Shown here one piece after another: positions 1 to 7,145 of a stretch of 26,911 nucleotides of DNA. The stretch comes from JBCCCJ01 sp039029315. Lineage in GTDB: Bacteria; Bacteroidota; Bacteroidia; J057. The stretch's first letter is position 1; every line of letters starts with the position of its first letter. A program made the translations under genes and the position numbers. The stretch covers positions 1 through 26,911 of the forward strand of contig JBCCGK010000137.1 in assembly GCA_039029315.1 (NCBI GenBank), written 5' to 3'. The notes beneath the pieces were generated by a model. It saw only the letters and a program-made list of their open reading frames with translations. It did not search any database and was not told the origin of the DNA.

Positions 1-2
1 CT

Positions 3-143
3 TGGGATGATGTGGTTGAAGCTCTGCTCGAACCCAACCTGCAAGCAACAGAAGAACAGAACAAATACAAGACAAGTCGAATTAGCCAAAGAGTAATGAA
101 TTCTCATAGCAGCACTATGAGAACAAACAAGAGCCTTGTCTGA
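3..143 (+). CDS. possible 3' end of a gene entering from the left (partial, unknown function)
   Basis: The third forward frame is open from the first bases of the window to a TGA at 141-143, giving 46 residues. The first thirty or so (WDDVVEALLEPNLQATEEQ and on) have a protein-like, acidic and glutamine-rich composition. I do not recognise a family. The last 14 codons lie inside the 96-nt hairpin repeat at 100-195, so the repeat supplies the stop codon and the end of the protein, as if it had landed in or next to the 3' end of the gene. A second frame is also open up to a TAA near 96 but reads less like protein. Without the upstream sequence this remains tentative. Confidence 0.4.
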   Translation, partial: WDDVVEALLEPNLQATEEQNKYKTSRISQRVMNSHSSTMRTNKSLV

Positions 144-195
144 GAAAAAAATACTCCATAAACATTCTCAGCACAAATCTCAAAATAGTCTCTAA
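100..195 (+). repeat. 96-nt double-hairpin dispersed repeat, left copy
   Basis: This stretch matches the reverse complement of 26535-26630 without gaps at 85 of 96 positions (about 89 percent). It holds two hairpins. The first is TTCTCATAG, loop CAGCA, CTATGAGAA (101-123). The second is CTGAGAA paired with TTCTCAG (140-146 with 165-171). Identity falls off toward position 195. Size, palindromes and dispersed inverted placement resemble REP- or MITE-like elements. No transposase is visible nearby. Confidence 0.85.
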
Positions 196-380
196 AAGCA
201 TGAAGACATACCCCAAATCCTTCCCAAGCTTCCCCGATCAGTTCCTTTTTAGCATTTCGAATAATTCAAGATTCTTATTATCTCCATGCTGATGATTTTG
301 AAATGAAGATTGTTTGAAAAAATAAATGCTTGTAAAAGAGAGAGTTTGCACGTTTGAGAACCTTTATTCTTGTTGAAAAA
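196..380. other. gene-free AT-rich stretch
   Basis: Between the repeat and the marR promoter I see no open frame of useful length, no tRNA-like fold and no terminator. Together with the repeat and the promoter region it makes up the gap of about 336 nt between the left-edge frame and the first MarR gene. Confidence 0.5.
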
Positions 381-411
381 TTGTTCTATTTTACTCTAAA
401 TCGTATATTTC
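381..411 (+). promoter_or_regulatory. candidate Bacteroidota promoter of the first marR gene
   Basis: TTG at 381-383 and TATATTTC at 404-411 are separated by 20 nt, close to the Bacteroidota pattern TTTG-N19-21-TAnnTTTG with one mismatch at the last base. Transcription would start near 418, leaving a leader of about 60 nt before the ATG at 480. Confidence 0.45.
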
Positions 412-423
412 CCAATAATCTTA

Positions 424-448
424 TTTTCAAACATTTGATAGTTGAAAA
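424..448. promoter_or_regulatory. candidate operator: inverted repeat before the first marR gene
   Basis: TTTTCAA at 424-430 and TTGAAAA at 442-448 form a perfect 7-bp inverted repeat with an 11-nt spacer, just downstream of the predicted start point. GTTGAAAAA occurs again at 372-380 next to the -33 element. MarR dimers bind inverted repeats near their own promoters, so autorepression is plausible. AT-richness makes chance similarity possible. Confidence 0.35.
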
Positions 449-479
449 ACTGTTTCCCTAACCACAAATTATTTTTCAC

Positions 480-941
480 ATGGATGCGATTACTTCTCCT
501 GCTACGCTTTCTGTAGTAGACCGCCTCGAAAGAGGTCTTTTTGAGCTCGCCGAAGTTTATCGAAAGCACAAATTATACATCAAGACCAAATACAACATCT
601 CTGCACTTGAGATGGAAATTCTCCAATTGATCCACCTGGATGGCAAAAAGAAAATGAAAGAGATCGGAGAGCAATTCCATATCAAATTAAGCACGCTGAC
701 GAGTATTATTGATAAGATTGAATCCCAAAAACTGGTTAAGAGGGTGAATTCCCGTGAAGATCGACGAGTCGTCTTCCTGGATATTACCAAAAAGGGCCAA
801 AAACTGTACGAAGAATATCACAGGTATCTACAGCTTGTCTCTGTGCAAGCCCACCAATCCATGGAGGACTATGAATTTCAGGCCTTTCTTCATGGCCTCA
901 AAAAAATGAGCGAAATCATTTCCTCTCCAGATATAGATTAA
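480..941 (+). CDS. MarR family transcriptional regulator (first of three)
   Basis: A 153-residue winged-helix regulator of usual MarR size. The core runs from the helix around ALEMEILQLIH through MKEIGEQFHIKLSTLTSIID (first and recognition helices, roughly residues 59-80) to the wing containing NSREDRRVVFLDITKKG (about residues 91-107). The DRRV wing signature is typical of the family. The protein should bind DNA as a dimer and respond to a small molecule or redox signal; the ligand cannot be read from the sequence. It starts at an ATG and follows a candidate promoter and inverted repeat. It is the first of three paralogues on the same strand with no other gene between them, so the target gene is unknown. 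Autoregulation and cross-regulation of the paralogues are plausible. Confidence 0.9.
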   Translation: MDAITSPATLSVVDRLERGLFELAEVYRKHKLYIKTKYNISALEMEILQLIHLDGKKKMKEIGEQFHIKLSTLTSIIDKIESQKLVKRVNSREDRRVVFLDITKKGQKLYEEYHRYLQLVSVQAHQSMEDYEFQAFLHGLKKMSEIISSPDID

Positions 942-1051
942 CTAGCAGGCTTGATTGTCCTGGATTCCTGACTCTTTCTGTTGGATGCTGAAGGCATGAC
1001 GCACAAAAAGAGTCGGGACACAAAGGACCCTTTATTTTTCCTGACTGCTAG
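942..1051 (+). other. structured intergenic RNA or extended hairpin
   Basis: Directly after the first marR stop codon, CTAGCAG (942-948) can pair with CTGCTAG (1045-1051). Inside it TCCTGACTCTTT (966-977) pairs with AAAGAGTCGGGA (1007-1018), a 12-bp stem with one G-U pair and a 29-nt loop. No uridine tract follows the inner stem, so this is not a canonical terminator. It may be an mRNA 3' structure or a small structured element. Confidence 0.45.
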
Positions 1052-1124
1052 AGATTGATTAACCCAACCCAACTTTTTTAACACATCCCATTCCTATCCA
1101 GCATCCCTTCTCCTTCATATAGGT

Positions 1125-1188
1125 AGAAGTGAGCATGCAGGCTTGACCATTATCTGTTTACCTACTCATGACTTAATACCTCACTTCT
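1125..1188 (+). promoter_or_regulatory. inverted repeat just upstream of the second marR start
   Basis: AGAAGTGAG (1125-1133) and CTCACTTCT (1180-1188) are perfect 9-bp complements 46 nt apart. The second arm ends two bases before the ATG at 1191. As RNA it could mask the initiation region; as DNA it could be a protein site. Confidence 0.35.
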
Positions 1189-1190
1189 CA

Positions 1191-1637
1191 ATGAACGTTA
1201 ATCCCGAATCTCAATCACAGATAAACCAACTTGAAGAAAGACTCATTGATCTAAATCAAGTAATACGACAACACCGCGAATACATCAAAACAAAATACAA
1301 GCTTACCGCTTTGGAGATGGAGCTGATTCAATTCGTCGCACATAATGGGCCTCAGAAAATGAAAGAAGTCTCAGAAAATTTTTATATAAAACTGAGCACG
1401 CTGACAAGTATTATCGACAAAGCAGAAAAGAAAAAAATTTTGAAACGAAGTAATTCTAAGCAAGATAGAAGAGTTGTCTATCTTGAAATTACCAAAAATG
1501 GAAGGAAATTATTTGAAGCCTATCAAGGCCTTTTGAAACATACAGCCAAAAGAATGGAGGCTGAATTAGGGAAAGAAAAATTTCAGGCTTTTGTTGGAGG
1601 AATGGAAATTTTTGCCCGTATGTCGATAAAAGAATAG
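1191..1637 (+). CDS. MarR family transcriptional regulator (second of three)
   Basis: A 148-residue MarR regulator. I place the start at the ATG at 1191 (MNVNPESQS) because the 16 residues upstream in the same open frame have no counterpart in the neighbouring paralogues and would need a non-ATG start at 1143. It shares YIKTKYK, ALEMEL, the recognition stretch YIKLSTLTSIIDKAEKKK and the wing DRRVVYLEITKNG with the first copy. Codon use is more AT-rich than in its two neighbours. The gap to the first copy is about 250 nt, filled with hairpins, so this gene is probably transcribed separately or regulated within a longer mRNA. Ligand and targets are unknown. Confidence 0.88.
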   Translation: MNVNPESQSQINQLEERLIDLNQVIRQHREYIKTKYKLTALEMELIQFVAHNGPQKMKEVSENFYIKLSTLTSIIDKAEKKKILKRSNSKQDRRVVYLEITKNGRKLFEAYQGLLKHTAKRMEAELGKEKFQAFVGGMEIFARMSIKE

Positions 1638-1967
1638 AAAATAGAAGATTTACTGATTGATAGAGTCTCCCATTTGGATAAAATTACTTATCTTTTATCT
1701 TTTCAATTTCAGGAACTATCTAACACAACTTAGATGTTGGAGCATTCGTGAAAAGTTTTTTTTGATTTTATACGCAAATTTGGAAAGTGCTGTCTATGGA
1801 ATGTTTGGCAATATGTTGACATTGAAAATTTTTTTATGTAATGTCTATATGAAGGATAAAAACAGTTTAGGGAATTTTCATAATTCGATAAAAAAAAATC
1901 CTAAACTATAAAAAGTCAGATTATTCTGTATTATATTATTTTTTTTTCTTAAAATTGCGTAAACCTA
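1638..1967. other. 330-nt AT-rich spacer between second and third marR genes
   Basis: Very AT-rich, with long A and T runs. GTTTAGG (1865-1871) and CCTAAAC (1900-1906) can pair across a loop of 28 nt, a weak hairpin. An 84-codon frame begins here at a TTG (1657) but reads as low-complexity AT-derived sequence and I do not call it a gene. The promoter of the third marR must lie here, but no clean TTG/TAnnTTTG pair stands out. Confidence 0.5.
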
Positions 1968-2423
1968 ATGAATACTGTGAGCAAACTATTCACCAAAACA
2001 AAATCATCTTCTCTTGAAGTTGTTTTAAACGATCTGATTCATGCAATGAATCATAGGAAACAGTCCGTCCTCGCATCTTATAAAGTGGGAGAGATGGAGG
2101 TGGAAATCATCAGGTATCTGATTGACCATGAGCAAAAAAAGATGAAAGAGGTGGGAGAGTACTTCAAAATAAAACTTTCCACCCTGACCAGTACCATTGA
2201 CAAGTTGGAGAAGGCCAAATTGGTCAAGCGAAAAAACTCCAAAGAAGATCGAAGAGTGATCTTTATTCGTCCAACTCCCAAGGGACAAACCCTCTTGGAT
2301 GATTTGGAAAAAGCAACTTCTTCCGTTACTGGAAAACTTGTTGATGAGTCCTCGTCTAAAGAAAGTGACATACTGGTTCAAGGCTTACATAAGCTACTTG
2401 CGTATGCCAGTGAAACTTCTTGA
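1968..2423 (+). CDS. MarR family transcriptional regulator (third of three)
   Basis: A 151-residue MarR winged-helix regulator starting at an ATG (MNTVSKLFTKTK). The first half has drifted from the other two copies (ASYKVGEMEVEIIRYL replaces the KTKY..ALEMEL stretch). The recognition helix KIKLSTLTSTIDKLEKAKLV and the wing NSKEDRRVIF are almost unchanged. That pattern, a variable ligand and dimer region with a constant reading head, suggests three regulators that see different signals but bind the same or very similar operators. A strong terminator follows at 2454-2480, ending the cluster before floA. Confidence 0.9.
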   Translation: MNTVSKLFTKTKSSSLEVVLNDLIHAMNHRKQSVLASYKVGEMEVEIIRYLIDHEQKKMKEVGEYFKIKLSTLTSTIDKLEKAKLVKRKNSKEDRRVIFIRPTPKGQTLLDDLEKATSSVTGKLVDESSSKESDILVQGLHKLLAYASETS

Positions 2424-2453
2424 ATCAGAATTACCATTACATTCAATGAGAAG

Positions 2454-2480
2454 CCCGGTTGGATATCCAGCCGGGTTTTA
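2454..2480 (+). terminator. rho-independent terminator after the marR cluster
   Basis: CCCGGTTGGAT pairs with ATCCAGCCGGG, an 11-bp stem with one G-U pair and no spare loop bases beyond the central ATAT, followed by TTTTATGTT. It lies 30 nt after the third marR stop and separates that cluster from floA. Confidence 0.8.
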
Positions 2481-2544
2481 TGTTACATATGAAAAAAATA
2501 TTCTCTAACTTGGGATTCGATATTCCGCTGTTCAATCGTGTCTT

Positions 2545-3549
2545 ATGAATATTTTTCTAATCATTTTTGGAATTGTTTCCGCTATATTATTGGGGGTACT
2601 GTTCTATTTTGTGCCAGTCGGATTGTGGATTACCGCACAATTTTCTGGTGTACGGATGAGTATCGGACAATTGATCGGAATGCGATTGAGAAGAGTTCAG
2701 CCAAAGATCATCGTCGATGAATTGATCAAGGCACAGAAGGCCAATCTCAAGGATGTCAAATTCAATGCACTCGAAGCTCACTATCTGGCCAAAGGAAATA
2801 TCAATATGGTAGTTGATGCGTTGATCTCTGCAAAAAATGCTGGGATTGCCTTGAGTTTCGAACAAGCTGCAGCCATAGATCTGGCAGGAAGAGATGTGCG
2901 AGAGGCCGTAAAGGATTCTGTCAACACCAAAGTAATAGATTCTCCACAAATTGAGGCCGTAGCAAAGGATGGAATCCAGCTGATCGTTAAGGCGAGGATT
3001 ACTGTTCGTGCCCATCTGGAAAAACTCGTTGGGGGCGCAGGAGAAGAGACCATCATTGCTCGGGTAGGGCAGGGGATTGTTGCTTCTATTGGATCGGCAG
3101 ACACACATGTCCAAATTCTCGCCGACCCTGATACGATCTCAGAAAGAATCATGACTGAAGGTCTGATAGCAGGAACCGCATTTGATGTTCTCTCTATTGA
3201 TATTGCTGACATTGATATTGGAAAAAACATTGGGGCAGAACTCAAAACCGATAAGGCAGCAGCAGATCTCCAGGTAGCGAGGGCTCAGGCCGAAGAAAAA
3301 CGAGCAGAAGCCGTCGCAGAAGAGCAGTATTATCGCGCTCGTGTACAAGAAATGCGAGCCAAACTGATCGAGGCTGAAGCACAGGTCCCCATGGCGATAG
3401 CTGAGGCATTTCGGCTGGGGAATCTGGGAATCATGGACTATCATCGCCTTCAAAATATCGAAGCTGACACCAAAATGAGGCGTTCCTTCTCCGACCTGGA
3501 TGATGGCATTGCGGAAGTAGAAGAAGAAGAGGATCCAGATGTAAATTGA
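2545..3549 (+). CDS. floA: flotillin-like protein FloA
   Basis: A 334-residue protein matching the bacterial FloA family in length and layout. The N-terminal hydrophobic stretch (about residues 3-35) anchors it in the inner membrane. The family's conserved stretch IGMRLRRVQPKIIVDELIKA follows, then the SPFH-type domain with NALEAHYLAKGNINMVVDA and AAIDLAGRDVREAV. Next comes an alanine and glutamate-rich coiled-coil region (about residues 235-290) that drives oligomerisation, and an acidic tail. In other bacteria FloA scaffolds ordered membrane microdomains and helps membrane protein complexes assemble. The gene starts at an ATG 64 nt after the marR terminator and appears to be transcribed alone. 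No NfeD-like partner gene is present beside it. Confidence 0.95.
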   Translation: MNIFLIIFGIVSAILLGVLFYFVPVGLWITAQFSGVRMSIGQLIGMRLRRVQPKIIVDELIKAQKANLKDVKFNALEAHYLAKGNINMVVDALISAKNAGIALSFEQAAAIDLAGRDVREAVKDSVNTKVIDSPQIEAVAKDGIQLIVKARITVRAHLEKLVGGAGEETIIARVGQGIVASIGSADTHVQILADPDTISERIMTEGLIAGTAFDVLSIDIADIDIGKNIGAELKTDKAAADLQVARAQAEEKRAEAVAEEQYYRARVQEMRAKLIEAEAQVPMAIAEAFRLGNLGIMDYHRLQNIEADTKMRRSFSDLDDGIAEVEEEEDPDVN

Positions 3550-3702
3550 TGTGCTGAAGGAAGTCCTCCTTCTCTAAAGCAGATGACTGATCCTATTGGT
3601 ACATGATTTCCTGGACCCAATTTTGTTGGATTGATTTCTCCATATTTTGGCGTTCTTATACACCTTGTCTCAACTGCAACCAGCGCGTGTTAATTCAGTT
3701 TC

Positions 3703-4158
3703 ATGAATCCCTTGTATCGATTGAGTATAGGCATTGGCCTCTGTATCCTTAGTAGTGTTTGCTGGACATCTGATTCCTATTCTCAGGAATTGGATTTCGA
3801 CCAGGCCAGCCATCTCTTTGGTCCCCAAAGAGTCTTGACATTTCGGCAGTTTTCTCTCGATATGACCGATCAGAGCAAATCTGAGTTGAAGCTGTTGGCA
3901 GACCTTATTCGACAATATCCTGGGATCATCGCTACCCACTTAATGGTCGTACAGATATTTAGTTGCGAAAAAGAATTGAAGATTAAACCCTATCTGGGAG
4001 TTTGTAGAGGGCAAGTCGTGGTCGACTATTTGGAGAAAGAATTGGGACTCTCCCGTAAGAAATGTCTCATTCGTGATGGTGGTAAAAATACATTTGATCC
4101 CAACTGTTCTACTGGGAGTGGGACCTATCTCTATTTGCGACCTTCCTGGACCGAATGA
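3703..4158 (+). CDS. small secreted protein with a divergent OmpA-C-like domain
   Basis: A 151-residue protein with a signal peptide (about residues 1-28, cleavage near SYSQ) and one small domain. FRQFSLDMTDQSKSELKLLA, then CRGQVVVDYLEKELGLSRKK, follow the OmpA C-terminal peptidoglycan-binding pattern (beta strand, helix, the R-A-x-x-V-x-x-Y-L helix). The usual GHTD motif is replaced by IFSC, so the aspartate that contacts diaminopimelate is absent and peptidoglycan binding is doubtful. Four cysteines in the mature part (C88, C101, C121, C135) could form two disulfides in the periplasm. The last 50 nt overlap the 3' end of the convergent CHAT gene. The fold assignment is by pattern, so moderate confidence. 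Confidence 0.65.
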   Translation: MNPLYRLSIGIGLCILSSVCWTSDSYSQELDFDQASHLFGPQRVLTFRQFSLDMTDQSKSELKLLADLIRQYPGIIATHLMVVQIFSCEKELKIKPYLGVCRGQVVVDYLEKELGLSRKKCLIRDGGKNTFDPNCSTGSGTYLYLRPSWTE

Positions 4159-7129
4159 GCCAGATCGCTCCAGCACCAAGCACGATCAACCCCCCAAACA
4201 ACATCCAGCCGAAAGGCAGAGAATGCCACAGAGGTCTGTCTGCCCCAACAAGAACGAAAGCAGCCCAAAAATGAGGGTGCGCGTGTAAATGGTCTTGAAT
4301 GTAGGTCAGTTTGGCAGCACGCAAGGCTTCTCCCTGTGTTTGGCCAGCCTTAAGCCCCTGATAAAACTGTTGCATAATGCTGGAAGTTGAGGCATCATCT
4401 GCCTGCCAGAGACTCATGAGTACATTGGGACAGCCAGCCGTGCGAAAAGCACGCCCAATGCTGAGAACGCCTTCTCCACGAACCCAATTACCAGACCCTG
4501 TATTACAAGCACTTAGCACTGCAAGGTCTGCATGGAGTTCCATTTGTTGAATATCAGAGGTATACAAGAGACCGGACTCTGGTATATCAGCATGAGAGGA
4601 AAAGACAAGAGAGCTAAAATTCGGATTGTCATCATTGCCAATGGCATGCATAGCAAGATGAAGAATCTGGTAGGAGGCTGCCATCTCCTTGAATTGTTCC
4701 TTGGTAGCTTGTATCCCAACAAATGCCTCTCCACCTACGATTTGTTGAATAGACTCGACTTCTTGTTGAGAAAATAAAAGTGGAGCCAGAGCATCTCTGC
4801 TCGTGGCGAATTCTTCAGGTAGCGAATCCGGAATTCCTGTCTCACCATATGATGGGGCAAATCCTCCAAAGAGTTTTCCCCCCTTTTTTCCACTGACAGG
4901 AAGATCGCACAGCATCGTAGCAGAGTATTCGTAAGAGCAATTATAGGCTGAAATCAGATATGGTAAAGCCGAGAAACCAGCTACATGTATATCTGGGGAT
5001 TGACGAACCAAAGCCTCAAATGGCAAGTGATACAACTGCCCATCCGGGATGATAATCAAGTGATGAATCGGTGCCTCATAGTCCTTCAGGGCTACTTGTA
5101 CAATGTGGCTATACACCTCATAGGCGCGCGCTGCAAATGTCTGGATATTGGCCTGCGAAAATCCCTCCTTGACAAGGGTCTCCCGATCAGTCAGGATTTC
5201 CTGCAAGCTCTCAAGGGCTTGAAGGATGCTGCTATCCTTGGGAATGGCAAAAGGACGAACCTGTTGTTTGTCTATGGCGAAAAGATAAATGCTGCTGTCC
5301 CCTTCAAAATATTCCAACACCATCTGCGTCTCATCCTTCAGGAAAGACTGTACATCTGCAAGAGAACTTATTGTCTGTTGATACTTGGCCTTGTGATAGG
5401 CAGGAAACTCTGATTCAAGAGTGTGTAATAGCTCCTGAAGGGATTCCTCTCGCTCGAACAACGCCTGCCTCCACCTGTTGAGTTTCTCTTTTGAGGCCAG
5501 GTTCGCCCTATGTTCTGCCCTGAAAATCTGTTTTTGGTAGTGAGCGATATCCCGCTTCAGCAGGCGCTCCTTTCTTAAAAAACTGTCCGGGACCATGGTT
5601 TGCCGAGCCGAGCTTTGCTGGAGAGATTCATAGAGAACCACAGCCTTACCATATTCTGCAAAGGAGAACGCTTGCTCCAGATATTGATCGTCTTGCTGAT
5701 CGTGATACAATTCCAGTGCAACCCTGATTCCACGTTCATAGATTGGAATCAATCGCCTCGCAAGTGCAAGCTTGGACCCTTCTGCCAGATAGCTGAGTCG
5801 GATATATGCAGCGAGTTCGGCGACGCGCTCATTGCATGCAAGAGCCTTTTTTTGAGAGCTTAGCCAGGTGTTGCTATCCTGACGTGCCTTGGCTTCCCAT
5901 ACTTTGCCCAGCACTGCCAGCAAGGAAATTCCCTCTGTGGGATACATGATCATAGCGGGAGTTGGAAGATCATCTCCCGTCGGAAATGAGTCAGAAATCA
6001 TCTGTAAGCCCGTTTGACAATGTAACTCGGCTTCGGTCAGCTTCTCTAGCTGAAGGTAAGTCTTGGCGAGATTATAATGGATCATCGCTACATTCTCATT
6101 GGGCCTTCCATATTGTTTGACAAGTTGAACCGTATTTTCAAAATAAGGAAGGGCCTTTTCCCACTCTTCATTGAGGGCATGCCAATGACCAGAATACACC
6201 TCTATATGATCCACAAAGCGCAAGGGATAGCTTGCTTGTAATTGGCGATTGGCCTGGAGATATTGTTCCATTCGATCTGTATCCTTGAGTTTGTAATACA
6301 GAGCGATTGTACTTTGGTAGATCGAATTCAATTGGTTGAAAAATTTGTTTTCCCCCAATTCCAGGTACATCGCCTTACTTTCTTCCAGGTACTTCATGGC
6401 ATTCTCCTCATCCGAAATGTATACATAACACTTGCCAAGATGATAAACAGTGGCAGCCAGGTCTTTTCGCATTTGAGGATCATCCGCTTCCTCTCGCAAT
6501 GCTTCTTCCAGCAGAGCCCGGGCTTGATGGTACATCCTGAGTGCCTGGAGATAATCCCCTTTCCTGGTATAAGCAACTCCAAGACTGCGGTATATTTTGT
6601 TGATGCCATCAGCCGCCAATGAATCGGAATTGGCTAGCACTTCTTTGTAATTTTCTATCGCCTGATCATAATCCCCGCGCAGAATCAAGGCATTACTCAG
6701 AATAGAAAGGGTGATTTGCTGGTAGGGATTTTGAGGAGGCAACCATTCTTGCGCCAAAGATCTGGCTTGTTGTGCATGTGTCATTTGCCTTTCAAAGTCT
6801 CCGATTACCTGGGACGAGTTGGCGATAAGAAGATTTCCTTTGATCTGAGGAAGAGGCACCCCCCACAATTTGCCAACATGGATTAGGCGTTCTGAGATAG
6901 CGATGGTGGAGTCATATTGGCGATGAACCCGATACTGTTCCATGACAAGGCTTTCAAGAGAATCCAGAAAGGCTTGCTGAACAGTGTCTACTTCCTGTCC
7001 CATGACAGGACCAATATGAACCAAAAGAAGACAATATATCCCCAATTGGATGGAGATATATTGTCTTCTCTTTAAGATAGGTCGATACATAGCGTAAAGG
7101 TAAGGCAATCTGGTTTTCCTGCAAATCAT
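4109..7129 (-). CDS. membrane-anchored TPR-CHAT (caspase-like) protease
   Basis: Up to 1006 residues. A signal peptide (hydrophobic core ISIQLGIYCLLLVHIGPV, cleavage near VMGQ) is followed by many TPR repeats (about 50-430), a helical linker likely to form a coiled coil (about 520-600) and a CHAT domain (about 640-965). The catalytic dyad is visible: His828 in LHLAMHA and Cys875 in VLSACNTG, with the downstream GEGVLSIGRAF and SLWQADD motifs intact, so activity is expected. A membrane helix (about 973-992) and a basic tail RSRKVANRDRSHSQ end the protein, placing TPR and CHAT in the periplasm. An internal ATG at 7090 gives a shorter, more normal signal peptide and may be the true start. It is the last gene of a LytTR, secreted protein, CHAT operon, 16 nt after the preceding stop. 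Substrate unknown. Confidence 0.9.
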   Translation of the reverse strand: MICRKTRLPYLYAMYRPILKRRQYISIQLGIYCLLLVHIGPVMGQEVDTVQQAFLDSLESLVMEQYRVHRQYDSTIAISERLIHVGKLWGVPLPQIKGNLLIANSSQVIGDFERQMTHAQQARSLAQEWLPPQNPYQQITLSILSNALILRGDYDQAIENYKEVLANSDSLAADGINKIYRSLGVAYTRKGDYLQALRMYHQARALLEEALREEADDPQMRKDLAATVYHLGKCYVYISDEENAMKYLEESKAMYLELGENKFFNQLNSIYQSTIALYYKLKDTDRMEQYLQANRQLQASYPLRFVDHIEVYSGHWHALNEEWEKALPYFENTVQLVKQYGRPNENVAMIHYNLAKTYLQLEKLTEAELHCQTGLQMISDSFPTGDDLPTPAMIMYPTEGISLLAVLGKVWEAKARQDSNTWLSSQKKALACNERVAELAAYIRLSYLAEGSKLALARRLIPIYERGIRVALELYHDQQDDQYLEQAFSFAEYGKAVVLYESLQQSSARQTMVPDSFLRKERLLKRDIAHYQKQIFRAEHRANLASKEKLNRWRQALFEREESLQELLHTLESEFPAYHKAKYQQTISSLADVQSFLKDETQMVLEYFEGDSSIYLFAIDKQQVRPFAIPKDSSILQALESLQEILTDRETLVKEGFSQANIQTFAARAYEVYSHIVQVALKDYEAPIHHLIIIPDGQLYHLPFEALVRQSPDIHVAGFSALPYLISAYNCSYEYSATMLCDLPVSGKKGGKLFGGFAPSYGETGIPDSLPEEFATSRDALAPLLFSQQEVESIQQIVGGEAFVGIQATKEQFKEMAASYQILHLAMHAIGNDDNPNFSSLVFSSHADIPESGLLYTSDIQQMELHADLAVLSACNTGSGNWVRGEGVLSIGRAFRTAGCPNVLMSLWQADDASTSSIMQQFYQGLKAGQTQGEALRAAKLTYIQDHLHAHPHFWAAFVLVGADRPLWHSLPFGWMLFGGLIVLGAGAIWLIRSRKVANRDRSHSQ

Positions 7130-7145
7130 GGGCAGGAGCCAGCTC

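Noticed and set aside
1657..1911. 84-codon plus-strand frame between second and third marR
   Set aside because: It begins with TTG, lies in very AT-rich DNA and reads as hydrophobic low-complexity sequence with no motif.
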